Shown one piece after another: positions 55,935-64,000 of a DNA stretch of 64,000 bases. The DNA is taken from contig JADKGC010000001.1 in NCBI GenBank assembly GCA_016717205.1, positions 124,001 to 188,000 on the forward strand, given 5' to 3'. Under the pieces are notes generated by a model that was not told the origin of the DNA, did not search any database, and saw nothing but the letters and a program-made list of their open reading frames with translations. The position numbers and the translations under genes are program-made. This DNA is from Candidatus Flexifilum breve (GTDB lineage Bacteria; Chloroflexota; Anaerolineae; Aggregatilineales; Phototrophicaceae). The number at the start of each line of letters is the position of its first letter. The stretch's first letter is position 1.

Positions 55935-56496
55935 ATTCCAGAATGCGCGCGCTCGCCAGCACCGCTTCAAGGAGCGGCGCGCTCGTCGACCACTGCGCCA
56001 GCGGCGCGTTGAGCGCGAACACATAGATGAGGCCGTTGGCCGCCTGCGCCGCGACCACCCGCGAGTGAAACTGCGGGTCGGTCGGGCTGTCCCCGCCTTC
56101 CAGATCGAGCTGTAAAGCTTCGCGGCCATCCAGCGCCGTCGTCACCACTTCGCCGATTTGCTGCCAGGCGCGGTCAGGTCGCAGCGCCCCCTGTCGTAAA
56201 TATGTGTTGAGCGCCGCGCCGAGACTGCCCTCGTCGGCCAGTGCGGTGCTACGCTGCACGGTGAAGGTCGCGCCCGGTTCGCCGCGCTGCGCCGCCGGGT
56301 CGGCCAGCAGCAGAATGTTCTGGATGGGGATCGACACCTGCCAACCATCCGGATACTGGAACGAGAACGCGGTCGGGCTGCCCGTATAGGTGTGAATCAG
56401 CGCCGAGCGGCTCTGCTGAGTGGACACGATCACCCCCGCCACCACCAGCGCGACGACGATCAGAACCGCGATCAGTGCGGGTAAGCGGCGTTTCAT
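55933..56496 (-). CDS. Membrane-anchored PsbP/DUF1795-like protein
   Basis: 187 residues from ATG 56496 (MKRRLPALIAVLIVVALVVA). The start overlaps the OppC-like stop (ATGA), and the open frame further upstream only mirrors that gene. One N-terminal membrane segment is followed by an extracytoplasmic domain (SPTAFSFQYPDGWQVSIPIQ, REALQLDLEGGDSPTDPQFH, VVAAQAANGLIYVFALNAPL) with the layout of PsbP or DUF1795 proteins. Coupling to the permeases suggests an accessory part of the transporter. The function is unknown. Confidence 0.7.
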   Translation of the reverse strand: MKRRLPALIAVLIVVALVVAGVIVSTQQSRSALIHTYTGSPTAFSFQYPDGWQVSIPIQNILLLADPAAQRGEPGATFTVQRSTALADEGSLGAALNTYLRQGALRPDRAWQQIGEVVTTALDGREALQLDLEGGDSPTDPQFHSRVVAAQAANGLIYVFALNAPLAQWSTSAPLLEAVLASARILE

Positions 56497-57413
56497 CGGC
56501 GGTTCCGGCGCGGATCGAGGGCGTCGCGCAGACCATCGCCCACCAGATAAAAGCACAGCACGGTCACAAGGATGAAAATCCCCGGCCACACGACCAGATG
56601 GATCCCCGTGACGAAGTACGAGCGAGAATCGGTCAGCATGTTGCCCCACGTGGGCGTGGGCGGCTGCACCCCGACGCCCAGATAGCTCAGGCCGGATTCG
56701 GTCAGGATGAGATTGCCCGCGATGATCGTCAGCGTGACGATGATCAGTGGCAGGATGTTGGGCAGAATGTGCAGCAAGGCGATGCGCAGGTTGCTCGCGC
56801 CAACCGCCCGTGCGGCCAGCACAAAATCGCGCTCCTTGAGCGCCAGCGTTTCGCCGCGCACGAGGCGGCTCGTCCCGATCCAGCCGAGCGCCGCCAGAAT
56901 CAGGATCAGCACTTCGGCAGAGGGTTGCCAGAGCGCTGCCGCGACGAGCAGCAGGAACAACGGCGGAATCGCGTTCAGCGTGTTGATCAGCCAGGTGATG
57001 AGATCGTCGATGCGCCCGCTGTAATAGCCCGAGGCGAGGCCCAGCGTGACGCCGATCAGCACGGCGAGCACGCTGGCGCTGTAGGCAATCGCCAACGAGA
57101 TCCGCCCGCCGTACAGGATGCGGATCAACTGGTCGCGGCCTAAGTGATCCGTGCCTAAGAGATGTCCTTCCGTGCCGGGAAGCTGGAAACGGTCGGTGAC
57201 GGCCGTGCGCGTGGCGTTCAAGCCAAAGGTGTCTTCGAGGATCGGCGGCGCGATAATACATGCGACCGTCAACAGCAGCAGTGTCAACAGCGCCAGCATG
57301 CTCAGGCGGTCGCGCAGAAAATGAGCAAAAGCGACCTGCCACAGCGACCGGGCGCGGCGTTTCTCAGCCGGATCTAATTTGACAATGCTCGGCATACTCT
57401 CAACTCGGCTCAT
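56493..57413 (-). CDS. ABC transporter permease, OppC/DppC type
   Basis: 306 residues. An N-terminal membrane segment is followed by the OppC pattern HLLGTDHLGRDQLIRILYGG, then five more segments and the EAA loop (LVRGETLALKERDFVLAARA, VGASNLRIALLHILPNILPL). It ends DGLRDALDPRRNRR. It pairs with the OppB-type permease encoded 4 bases upstream. GTPase or ATPase genes (OppD/F) are absent from the window, so the ATP-driving subunits must be elsewhere. Confidence 0.92.
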   Translation of the reverse strand: MSRVESMPSIVKLDPAEKRRARSLWQVAFAHFLRDRLSMLALLTLLLLTVACIIAPPILEDTFGLNATRTAVTDRFQLPGTEGHLLGTDHLGRDQLIRILYGGRISLAIAYSASVLAVLIGVTLGLASGYYSGRIDDLITWLINTLNAIPPLFLLLVAAALWQPSAEVLILILAALGWIGTSRLVRGETLALKERDFVLAARAVGASNLRIALLHILPNILPLIIVTLTIIAGNLILTESGLSYLGVGVQPPTPTWGNMLTDSRSYFVTGIHLVVWPGIFILVTVLCFYLVGDGLRDALDPRRNRR

Positions 57414-57417
57414 TGTG

Positions 57418-58452
57418 TCATCTCAGGCGAATACGCGGATCAAGCAGGACATACAGCACGTCGGAAATCAACACGCCGAGGATGAACAGGATTGAGGCGA
57501 TGACTACCGACCCCATCACCAGCGGATAGTCGCGCTGAAACACAGCGTTGACCACCAACCGCCCTAACCCCGGCCAGCTAAAGACCTGCTCGATGATCAC
57601 CGCTCCCGCGAGCAAACTGCCGAGCGCCGGGCCGATGAAGGTTGCAATCGGGATGAGCGCATTGCGGATGGCGTGCAGCCACCACACCCGCCGGTCGCGC
57701 ATGCCCTTCGACTGCGCCGTGCGAATATAGTCCTGTTCTAACACTTCGAGCAGTTCGGTGCGCATGAAACGCGACACATAGGCAATCGTGCCGAACGAGA
57801 GCACGGTGACGGGCAAAATCATGAAGCGCAGGGTCTCCCACAGGTTGAAGCCCGTGTCGCGGCTGGCAATGTCGCGCATGCCACCCATCGGCAGCAGGTC
57901 AAGCTGCACGCTGAAAATGATAATCAGCACCAGCCCGAGCCAAAACGCCGGAATCGAGTTGCCGAGCACGGACAAAACGCGCACCACATGATCAATCCAC
58001 GTTTTGTGGTAGACCGCCGCCAGCACACCGAGCGCGATGCCCAGCCCATAGCCGACGAGCAGTGCGCTGAAGGTGAGCAACGTCGTCGCCAGAATGCGTT
58101 CGCCGATCAACTCCAGCACCGGACGATTCTGTTTGATCGAGTCGCCGAGGTCGCCGCGCAGCAGCCCAAGCCGCTCACCGCGTTCGTCGCCGACCCCGTC
58201 CCCGTTGGTATCGATCATCAGCCAATCGTTACCCACCAACCAGTACAGGTACTGCGTGAGCGGCGGCTGATCGAGCCCCAAGCGCCGCCGCAGCGCCTCG
58301 GTCAGCTCCGGGTTATTCGACGACACCGGATTGAACGTGATCAGCGCGATAGGGTCACCGGGCGCGGACAGGATCAGCATAAATGTGATGATGGTGATGC
58401 CGAAAAACGTCGGCACACTCTGGATGAGCCGTTTGACGATGTAATTCCCCAT
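57418..58452 (-). CDS. ABC transporter permease, OppB/DppB type, with EF-hand-like insert
   Basis: 344 residues. The family opening (YIVKRLIQSVPTFFGITIIT), LGLDQPPLTQYLYWL, the EAA loop (FMRTELLEVLEQDYIRTAQS, KGMRDRRVWWLHAIRNALIP) and the end (YPLVMGSVVIASILFILGVL) are standard. In the first outer loop, between WLVGN and GDLGDS, lies an insertion with DTNGDGVGD (residues 81-89), which matches the calcium-binding loop pattern DxNxDGxxD. Most OppB proteins I know have no such insert. It is the first gene of the OppB-OppC-PsbP-like operon. Confidence 0.9.
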   Translation of the reverse strand: MGNYIVKRLIQSVPTFFGITIITFMLILSAPGDPIALITFNPVSSNNPELTEALRRRLGLDQPPLTQYLYWLVGNDWLMIDTNGDGVGDERGERLGLLRGDLGDSIKQNRPVLELIGERILATTLLTFSALLVGYGLGIALGVLAAVYHKTWIDHVVRVLSVLGNSIPAFWLGLVLIIIFSVQLDLLPMGGMRDIASRDTGFNLWETLRFMILPVTVLSFGTIAYVSRFMRTELLEVLEQDYIRTAQSKGMRDRRVWWLHAIRNALIPIATFIGPALGSLLAGAVIIEQVFSWPGLGRLVVNAVFQRDYPLVMGSVVIASILFILGVLISDVLYVLLDPRIRLR

Positions 58453-58663
58453 TCAGTCCTCGCTGAGATGACAGACAGCGCCCATTTCGGTCAGAGACGG
58501 TGGAAGCAGAGTTGATGTGCGACTGGCAAACGAATTGCATCTCCTGAGTGTAGCGAAGAATCCGCCGCGCGTGTAGCAGTTCCCCAAATTGGAATTTTGG
58601 GCGAAACGCGGCACACTTATGTGCGTTTTGATCTGCTCATATGATAGAAGGACTCCCAACGCT

Positions 58664-59701
58664 ATGTCGAACGCGCCGCGCTTTCTCCCCGCCGAGGACG
58701 GAGTTGATCCCGCCCTCGTCCCGTACCGCCAGCTCTACACGGGCAGCAAAATCCCCGCTATCGGGTTAGGCACTTTCGGGTCAGACAAATATTCCCCGCC
58801 GGAAGTCGCCGCGGCGGTTAAAGAGGCGCTGCGCGTCGGCTACCGTCACATCGACTGCGCGGCCGTCTACGGCAACGAACACCTGATTGGCCCGGTGCTC
58901 AGCGAAGCCATCGCGCAAGGGCTGCCACGTGAAGAATTGTGGATTACGTCGAAGCTGTGGAACGACAAACACGCGGAGGCGGATGTCATCCCCGCTTTTG
59001 AGAAGTCGCTGCGCGAACTTCAGCTTGACTACCTTGACCTGTACCTGATTCATTGGCCATTCCCGAATCACCACGCGCCGGGCGTCGACGTCAATTCGCG
59101 TGATCCACATGCCGTACCCTACATCCACGAGAATTTCATGCAGACGTGGCGGCAGTTGGAAACGCTGGTCGACCGCGGCCTCGTGCGCCACATCGGCACG
59201 TCGAATATGACGGTCCCTAAGCTCAAGCTGCTGCTGCGTGACGCCCGCATCAAGCCCGCGGTCAACGAAATGGAACTCCATCCGCACTTCCAGCAGACGG
59301 AACTGTTCGACTTCGTGCAGGCGAACGGTCTGGTGCCGATTGGCTATTCGCCGATTGGATCGCCAAGCCGCCCGGAACGCGACCGCACCGCCGATGACAC
59401 GGTCGACGTGGACGATCCCGTCATCGTGCGCATTGCCGAACGCCTCGGTTTACACCCGGCAGTGGTGTGCATCAAGTGGGCGATTCAGCGTGGGCAGGTG
59501 CCGATTCCGTTCTCGGTCAAGCGCTCACAGTTCCTCGGCACGCTGCGCGCCATCGTTGGCGAACCGCTCACCGCGGCGGACATGCAGGCCATCGCCGGCA
59601 TCGACAAGAACTGCCGTCTGATCAAGGGGCAGGTGTTCCTGTGGGAAGGCGCGAAAGACTGGGAAGATCTGTGGGATCTTGACGGGGAAATCGCGCGGTA
59701 A
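58664..59701 (+). CDS. Aldo/keto reductase
   Basis: 345 residues from ATG 58664 (MSNAPRFLPAEDGVDPALVP), with AAGGA 12 bases ahead; an ATG at 58589 in the same frame lacks support. The catalytic tetrad is in place: Asp and Tyr in HIDCAAVYGNE, Lys in ITSKLWNDKH, His in LYLIHWPFP. The cofactor end has PIPFSVKRSQF. It should reduce aldehydes or keto groups with NADPH. The insert PNHHAPGVDVNSRDPHAVPY is somewhat longer than usual. Confidence 0.9.
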   Translation: MSNAPRFLPAEDGVDPALVPYRQLYTGSKIPAIGLGTFGSDKYSPPEVAAAVKEALRVGYRHIDCAAVYGNEHLIGPVLSEAIAQGLPREELWITSKLWNDKHAEADVIPAFEKSLRELQLDYLDLYLIHWPFPNHHAPGVDVNSRDPHAVPYIHENFMQTWRQLETLVDRGLVRHIGTSNMTVPKLKLLLRDARIKPAVNEMELHPHFQQTELFDFVQANGLVPIGYSPIGSPSRPERDRTADDTVDVDDPVIVRIAERLGLHPAVVCIKWAIQRGQVPIPFSVKRSQFLGTLRAIVGEPLTAADMQAIAGIDKNCRLIKGQVFLWEGAKDWEDLWDLDGEIAR

Positions 59702-59794
59702 CTTGGGGCATAGCGTAGAGATGATTTGGGGACAGTGGATGCCATGAAAAGGTGTCTGGAAAGCACAGCGCTATCTTGATGTGAGAGGTTTTTT

Positions 59795-59865
59795 GTAGGG
59801 ACAAAACATGCCTTGTCCTCTCTATCCTTCTCTAGAAATTAGGATGAGGCATGCCTCGGCCCTAC
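59795..59865. repeat. GTAGGG...CCCTAC bounded repeat
   Basis: The unit begins GTAGGGACAAAACATGCCTT and ends GAGGCATGCCTCGGCCCTAC, with an inner GGACAA.../GCATGCC symmetry. It lies in the 274-base gap between the converging reductase and glycosyltransferase genes. I see no gene in the rest of that gap. Confidence 0.55.
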
Positions 59866-59975
59866 AGGTGATAACCTGATTGGACACCATCTGAATGCCG
59901 TCCCGACACAGAAACTTCTTCTCGTCGGGACTTGTTTGATCGCGTCCGCTGTCACCGCAACCCAAGTGCCGCCGT

Positions 59976-61241
59976 CTAACGTTTCGACCGCAAATAGCGC
60001 TCTATACTAGCGACCGCGCTGTCGACGCCATCTTCCGCACGGATCTTCTGTCCGAGATCGGCCGCCTGCTGCCGCATCCCCTGATCCGTCACGGCGGCGG
60101 TGATCGCTTCACCTAACCGTGCACCCGTCAACTGCTTGCGCGGAATCGGTCGCGGCCCCACGCCGAGCGCCACCGCGCGGCTGCCCCAGAACGGCTGATC
60201 CAGACCGAACGGCACAATGATCGACGGCACGCCCGCGCGGAAACCCGCCGCAGTCGTCCCCGCGCCACCATGATGCACCACCGCCGCCATCCGCGGGAAG
60301 AGCCAACTGTGCGGCAGCGCCGAGATCAGGTGCACATTGTCCGGCAGCTCGGTCGGCTTCAGCCCACCCCAGCCTGATGCCAGCACCCCGCGCTGACCCG
60401 AACGCCGCAGCGCTTCTAAGGCGATTTGGCCAGCTTCTTCTGGGTTGCGACTGCTCATGCTGCCAAACCCGATGTACACGGGTGGTGCCCCGGCGTTGAG
60501 GAAATCGACCAGATCGGCGGGCGGCTGCCAGCCCGCCGGCTCATCGAGGAACCAGTAGCCCGTCACCGTGTACCGCGCCGACCAGTCCGTCGGGCGTGGC
60601 AGCACATGCGCGCTGTAGCCATAGAGCACGGGGGTATTCGCGCGGTCAAGTGCGCCAAATGGCCCCCAGAACGGCGGCTTCCGCAGCCCGACTTCCCGAC
60701 GCACCGCGGCGTCGCCCGTCTTCGACATCTGCCAGAACATCTGCTGCAGCACGCGAAACGACAGCGGGTTGAGCACCGCGCCGAGCGGTAACTGCGTCGT
60801 GACCGGCGCGGGGAACGCGGTCGTCGGCGTGAACGGGAAGACATACGCTTGAATCACCGGAATCCGGCGCTGTTCCGCGAGGGTAAACACCCCACCCGTC
60901 CCCGCCACCCCGGTGACAATCACGTCGCTGCCGTCGAGCAAGGGCGGCAGTCGACGCGCCATGTCGGTGGCGACCGTCTTCATTTCCGACTGCATGCCGC
61001 GCAGGATTTTGAGGAAGTTGCCGCCTTCCACGCGCTGACGCCATTCGTCGCTCTGCAAGCGTTCTTCGGCGCTGAAGCCCATCGAACCGAATTCGAGACC
61101 CGCTTCGGCGGCTAAAGTGGCGAAATTATCACTGGATACCAAACGGACGGTGTAGCCCGCCCGCTGCAAGCCCTGCGCCAGCGCGAGGTAGGGTTGAACG
61201 TCTCCGCGCGTCCCGGACGCAACGACGGTGATCGTAGTCAT
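59976..61241 (-). CDS. GT1 family glycosyltransferase (sterol/macrolide glucosyltransferase type)
   Basis: 421 residues. The N-terminal domain opens ITVVASGTRGDVQPYLALAQ, the pattern of UDP-glucose:sterol glucosyltransferases and antibiotic glycosyltransferases. The C-terminal donor-binding domain has VYIGFGSMSSRNPEE and HHGGAGTTAAGFRAGVPSII. It transfers a sugar from a nucleotide donor to a hydrophobic acceptor; the acceptor is unknown. The gene follows a TetR-type regulator by 43 bases on the same strand, so it is probably controlled by it. Confidence 0.88.
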   Translation of the reverse strand: MTTITVVASGTRGDVQPYLALAQGLQRAGYTVRLVSSDNFATLAAEAGLEFGSMGFSAEERLQSDEWRQRVEGGNFLKILRGMQSEMKTVATDMARRLPPLLDGSDVIVTGVAGTGGVFTLAEQRRIPVIQAYVFPFTPTTAFPAPVTTQLPLGAVLNPLSFRVLQQMFWQMSKTGDAAVRREVGLRKPPFWGPFGALDRANTPVLYGYSAHVLPRPTDWSARYTVTGYWFLDEPAGWQPPADLVDFLNAGAPPVYIGFGSMSSRNPEEAGQIALEALRRSGQRGVLASGWGGLKPTELPDNVHLISALPHSWLFPRMAAVVHHGGAGTTAAGFRAGVPSIIVPFGLDQPFWGSRAVALGVGPRPIPRKQLTGARLGEAITAAVTDQGMRQQAADLGQKIRAEDGVDSAVASIERYLRSKR

Positions 61242-61284
61242 AGGGTTGTGTGCTCCAATGTTATGTAGTGAGTCGGTCGTTTGC

Positions 61285-61947
61285 TCAGGCGGTCCGCGGC
61301 GTGAGGCCGTGTAGGATAAACGTGGTCAGCACGTCGGGCAGGTGCTCCCAGTGGTCGGTGAGCAGGTCGTCGTGCAGCGTGTATTCGAGCGTCAAACCGA
61401 GGATCATCCCGGCAATCGCGCGCACAATCAGGCGCGCCTCCAGTTCTCCGATGCCCTGCTGCGCCGCGTAATCAAGGAAGTACGGCTCAACACCGGCCAG
61501 CATCGGCTGCAGCACCTGCGACTGATAGCGCTGCCGCAGGTCGTCGTTGACCAGCATCTCCGACAACACGATGCGAAACAGGCCGAAATTGTCCTGCTTG
61601 AGCGCCATCAGCGGGTGATACAGGAACATGCGGACGAATGTCGGCACATCCAGTGAAGCAGGATCGGGCAGCACCGCATCCTGCAGAATGGAGGCGCGCA
61701 TTCGTTCAAAAATGCCCATGAGCAGCGCGGGTTTGCTGTCGAAGTAGTTGTAGATCGTCCCATCGGCGATGCCCGCACGCTTGGCGACATCCCGTATCGT
61801 CGTCGAGTGAAAACCCTTGTCAGCGAAGACCACAGCGGCAGCATCCAGTATTTGCTGCTTGCGCGCGGCGATCAACTGCTCTTGAATGGGATCGGTCACC
61901 AATTTGTGCTCCAAGTCTGCGTTTCTATCCAAAGCCTGAATACTCAT
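61285..61947 (-). CDS. TetR/AcrR family transcriptional regulator
   Basis: 220 residues. The DNA-binding domain spans about 25-75: KQQILDAAAVVFADKGFHST, TIRDVAKRAGIADGTIYNYF. The C-terminal ligand domain (FVRMFLYHPLMALKQDNFGL) is not assigned to a ligand. A palindromic operator and a strong promoter lie directly upstream, so autorepression is likely, with the glycosyltransferase gene in the same transcript. Confidence 0.92.
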   Translation of the reverse strand: MSIQALDRNADLEHKLVTDPIQEQLIAARKQQILDAAAVVFADKGFHSTTIRDVAKRAGIADGTIYNYFDSKPALLMGIFERMRASILQDAVLPDPASLDVPTFVRMFLYHPLMALKQDNFGLFRIVLSEMLVNDDLRQRYQSQVLQPMLAGVEPYFLDYAAQQGIGELEARLIVRAIAGMILGLTLEYTLHDDLLTDHWEHLPDVLTTFILHGLTPRTA

Positions 61948-61957
61948 TCACCATTAT

Positions 61958-61977
61958 GAATGAATGTTCATTCATTC
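61958..61977. promoter_or_regulatory. TetR-type operator palindrome
   Basis: GAATGAATG and CATTCATTC form perfect 9-base arms around TT, 10 bases upstream of the TetR start codon and just downstream of the -10 box, covering the expected transcription start. The arrangement is typical of an autoregulated TetR gene. Confidence 0.8.
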
Positions 61978-61982
61978 ACACT

Positions 61983-62011
61983 ATCCTATGCGAGGTTTCG
62001 GCGTTTGTCAA
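61983..62011 (-). promoter_or_regulatory. Promoter of the tetR-glycosyltransferase operon
   Basis: On the minus strand TTGACA (62006-62011), a 17-base spacer and TAGGAT (61983-61988). The start point would fall at about 61976, inside the palindromic operator. Confidence 0.75.
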
Positions 62012-62081
62012 GCGAACTGCGGTACACTTCACCGCACAACGATAGCTTTTCACGGATAGCTTCATCGAGGACGAGAGACTT

Positions 62082-63344
62082 ATGCCCGAAATCGCTGCAC
62101 TGCACGCGCTCGAAATACTAGACAGCCGCGGACGCCCCACCCTCTACTGCACCTGCACGCTGACCAGCGGCGCAGTCGGTGCGGGCTCGATTCCGTCTGG
62201 CGCGTCGACGGGACGGGCGGAAGCCCACGAACTGCGCGACCGAGATCCACGGCGCTACCGCGGGCTCGGCTGTCAGCAAGCGGTGCACAACGTGAACGAA
62301 GTGATCATGCCCGCGCTCAAAGGTCTCCCCTGCGCCGATCAAGCCGTGCTCGATGCCGCCCTCATCGCCCTCGACGGCACGCCGAACAAAGGCCGCCTCG
62401 GCGCGAATGCCCTGCTCGCCGTCTCGCTGGCCTTTGCCCGCGCCTGTGCCGCCGATCAGCGCCAGCCGCTCTATGCCTACTTCAGCGCCCTGCTCGGCGA
62501 CATGCCGCGGCGCCTGCCCCGCCTGACCGTCAATCTGTTCAGCGGCGGCAAACATGCGGGCGGTCAAGTGGCGATTCAGGATGTGCTGCTCGTGCCGCTC
62601 AAGCCGACCAGTATCCGCGAGTCGCTGGCCATGCTGTATGACGTTTACCAGACCGCCGCGGAGTTGATTTTCGAGCGTTATGGGATGCGCCTGCTCACCG
62701 CCGACGAAGGCGGCCTGGCGCCCAACTTTCCCGACGACGAGACCATGCTCCGCGACGCGGTCACGGCGATGGAGCGCGCGGGTTATCGCCCCGGTGAAGA
62801 TCTGGGCTTGGCGATTGATGTGGCGTCGAGTCATTTCTATGCAGATGGACACTATCACCTGAACGGGCAGAACTTGACCGGGACGGAGATGATCGCGCAG
62901 ATCGAGCGCTGGACGCGCGCCTACCCGCTGATCAGCGTGGAGGATGGGCTCTCAGAAGAGGATTGGGCGCACTGGACGCAGTTGACAGCGGCGCTGCCGT
63001 CGCGCGTGCTCACCCTCGGCGATGACCTGCTGTGCACCAACCCGGAACGCATTGGCAAAGCGATTCGCCTGCAAGCGGCGACCGCGCTGCTGCTCAAGGT
63101 CAACCAGATCGGTACGTTCACCGAAGCCGCTCAAGCCGCACGGTTGGCACGGTCGGCGGGCTGGCAGATCGTCGTCAGCGCGCGCAGCGGCGAAACCGAA
63201 GATAACTGGTTAGCGGATCTTGCGGTTGGCTGGCACGGCGATTACATCAAGGTCGGCTCGATCACGCAGTCGGAGCGGTTGGCCAAGTACAACCGTCTGC
63301 TCATGATCGAAGCCGAAACGGGTCTGAGCATCCCGCGTGTGTAG
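62082..63344 (+). CDS. Divergent enolase paralogue
   Basis: 420 residues, the length of enolase, with clear fold and motifs: EILDSRGRPT, PSGASTG (Ser42), ADEGGLAPN (Glu209), AIDVASS (Asp246), SVEDGL (Glu287), GDDL (Asp314), LLKVNQIGT (Lys339). Metal ligands and both general acid/base residues are kept. However, the invariant SHRSGETED is SARSGETED (Ala368), and the QE motif of the mobile loop is QD (Asp167). It may be a weak enolase or have a changed substrate. No other glycolytic gene is near, and whether a normal enolase exists elsewhere cannot be seen here. GAGGA lies ahead of ATG. Confidence 0.85.
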   Translation: MPEIAALHALEILDSRGRPTLYCTCTLTSGAVGAGSIPSGASTGRAEAHELRDRDPRRYRGLGCQQAVHNVNEVIMPALKGLPCADQAVLDAALIALDGTPNKGRLGANALLAVSLAFARACAADQRQPLYAYFSALLGDMPRRLPRLTVNLFSGGKHAGGQVAIQDVLLVPLKPTSIRESLAMLYDVYQTAAELIFERYGMRLLTADEGGLAPNFPDDETMLRDAVTAMERAGYRPGEDLGLAIDVASSHFYADGHYHLNGQNLTGTEMIAQIERWTRAYPLISVEDGLSEEDWAHWTQLTAALPSRVLTLGDDLLCTNPERIGKAIRLQAATALLLKVNQIGTFTEAAQAARLARSAGWQIVVSARSGETEDNWLADLAVGWHGDYIKVGSITQSERLAKYNRLLMIEAETGLSIPRV

Positions 63345-63360
63345 ACAGACTGTGTCGTTT

Positions 63361-63417
63361 GTAGGGGCAGACCTGTGTGTCTGCCCGCTTTGGGCGCACA
63401 CATAGGTGCGCCCCTAC
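63361..63417. repeat. GTAGGGGC...GCCCCTAC double hairpin repeat
   Basis: Two adjoining hairpins: GGGGCAGACCTGTGTGTCTG with CCC, and GGGCGCACACATAGGTGCGC with CC, with outer GTAGGGG/CCCCTAC ends. It belongs to the same class as the palindrome at 54137 and lies between the converging enolase-like and M20 genes. Confidence 0.65.
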
Positions 63418-63430
63418 CTGAGACTGTCAG

Positions 63431-64000
63431 TTATGTTTGATTCGACTGGCAAATCCGCGCGATGAGTTCGGCGAGCAAAGCGGTGCGCGGCACGATGCTG
63501 CTCTTGAGGATGTACTCGTTTGGGCTGTGATCCAGTCCACCCACCGGGCCGAGACCGTCCAGCACGGGCAAACCTTCGCTCGCGCAGATCGAACCGTCCG
63601 CCGCGCCGCCCGTCTTCGCACCTTTGAGCGGAAAGCCAAGTTCGGTGGCAATGTCAATCGCCATGCGCTCCAGCCGCTCGACTTCCGCCGTGCGCGGCAT
63701 GGGCGGCAGGCTGTCCTCTTCGACATGCAAGCGAAAGGTGACATCCGGCACAACTGCGCGCGCAAAGATCGCCCGCACCGCCGCTTCGATCTCCGCCAAG
63801 CCCTGCGGCGTGAACGAGCGCCCCTCAAACTTGATCTTGGCGTAATCCGGCACGACATTGCGGAGCTGCCCGCCTTCGATGTAGCCCACATTCACGCTGA
63901 TTTCGCGCGCCGGGTCGTTGAGCGCGTGCAGCGCCTCGATCTGCCGCGCCATGGCGAGAATCGCACTGCGGCCTTTCTCCGGTTCGACGCCGGAATGCGC
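63431..64000 (-). CDS. M20 family metallopeptidase (carboxypeptidase G2-like), 5' end outside window
   Basis: 190 C-terminal residues of a frame that stays open to the right edge, so the N-terminal metal-binding half is missing. The visible part begins AHSGVEPEKGRSAILAMARQ, has the dimerisation domain (ISVNVGYIEGGQLRNVVPDY) and the late metal ligand in GPVGGLDHSPNEYI. This is the pattern of glutamate carboxypeptidase/ArgE-type peptidases. The ATG inside the window at 63952 is internal. The substrate is not known. Confidence 0.85.
   Translation of the reverse strand, partial: AHSGVEPEKGRSAILAMARQIEALHALNDPAREISVNVGYIEGGQLRNVVPDYAKIKFEGRSFTPQGLAEIEAAVRAIFARAVVPDVTFRLHVEEDSLPPMPRTAEVERLERMAIDIATELGFPLKGAKTGGAADGSICASEGLPVLDGLGPVGGLDHSPNEYILKSSIVPRTALLAELIARICQSNQT

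Noticed and set aside
56497..57342. Long upstream extension of the PsbP-like protein
   Set aside because: H/R-rich frame antiparallel in pattern to real proteins and wholly inside the OppC gene; ATG 56496 overlaps the OppC stop as expected for coupling.

Overview
The window is about 64 kb of high-GC bacterial chromosome. The genes are tightly packed, often with ATGA or TGATG overlaps. No rRNA, tRNA or CRISPR array was seen. The mix of glycoside hydrolases, peptide ABC permeases and short GTAGGGGCG-type palindromes resembles Chloroflexota (Anaerolineae-like). That placement is an inference from gene content and repeats, not from a marker gene.

Positions 1 to 25849 (all minus strand) hold a phage-tail-like contractile injection system. 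In transcription order it encodes sheath, tube, a linker protein, a tail accessory protein, a gp27-like hub, a separate gp5-like spike, a PAAR-like tip, a gp25-like wedge protein, a gpJ-like wedge protein, a tail-protein-I-like protein (frameshifted), and several fibre-like, coiled-coil and beta-rich proteins. It continues with a 1082-residue helical repeat protein (possible tape measure), a roughly 2060-residue RHS protein with an HELTH zinc-protease-like motif, and a secreted PASTA-domain protein cut by the window edge. No AAA+ ATPase is seen. A candidate promoter lies upstream of the sheath gene. A G9 tract sits in the spacer of a candidate promoter for the PASTA gene.

Positions 26104 to 45071 are a carbohydrate region: two GH32-type enzymes, an acid-sugar dehydratase of the enolase superfamily with an SDR dehydrogenase, a GH29 fucosidase, a GH4 enzyme and a GH2 enzyme. 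It also carries an MFS transporter and a complete PEP-dependent dihydroxyacetone kinase operon (dhaK, dhaL and a DhaM-HPr-EI fusion). A decayed IS4-like element (30061-31258) with intact ends and a 9-bp target duplication sits inside an interspersed GC-rich repeat.

Positions 45302 to 64000 are mixed: an Lrp-type regulator, a methyltransferase, a cysteine desulfurase behind a SAM-type riboswitch and terminator, a DEAD-box helicase, DUF2243, an MBL-fold hydrolase and a Gfo/Idh oxidoreductase. Then follow a peptide-binding lipoprotein or secreted protein, an MFS exporter, an OppB/OppC pair with a membrane-anchored partner, an aldo/keto reductase, a TetR regulator with its operator ahead of a GT1 glycosyltransferase, a divergent enolase paralogue lacking the usual histidine, and a partial M20 peptidase.

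The most notable element is the injection system with its giant RHS/metalloprotease-like candidate effector. Two apparent frameshifts inside this cluster, of opposite sign, should be resolved before it is called functional.
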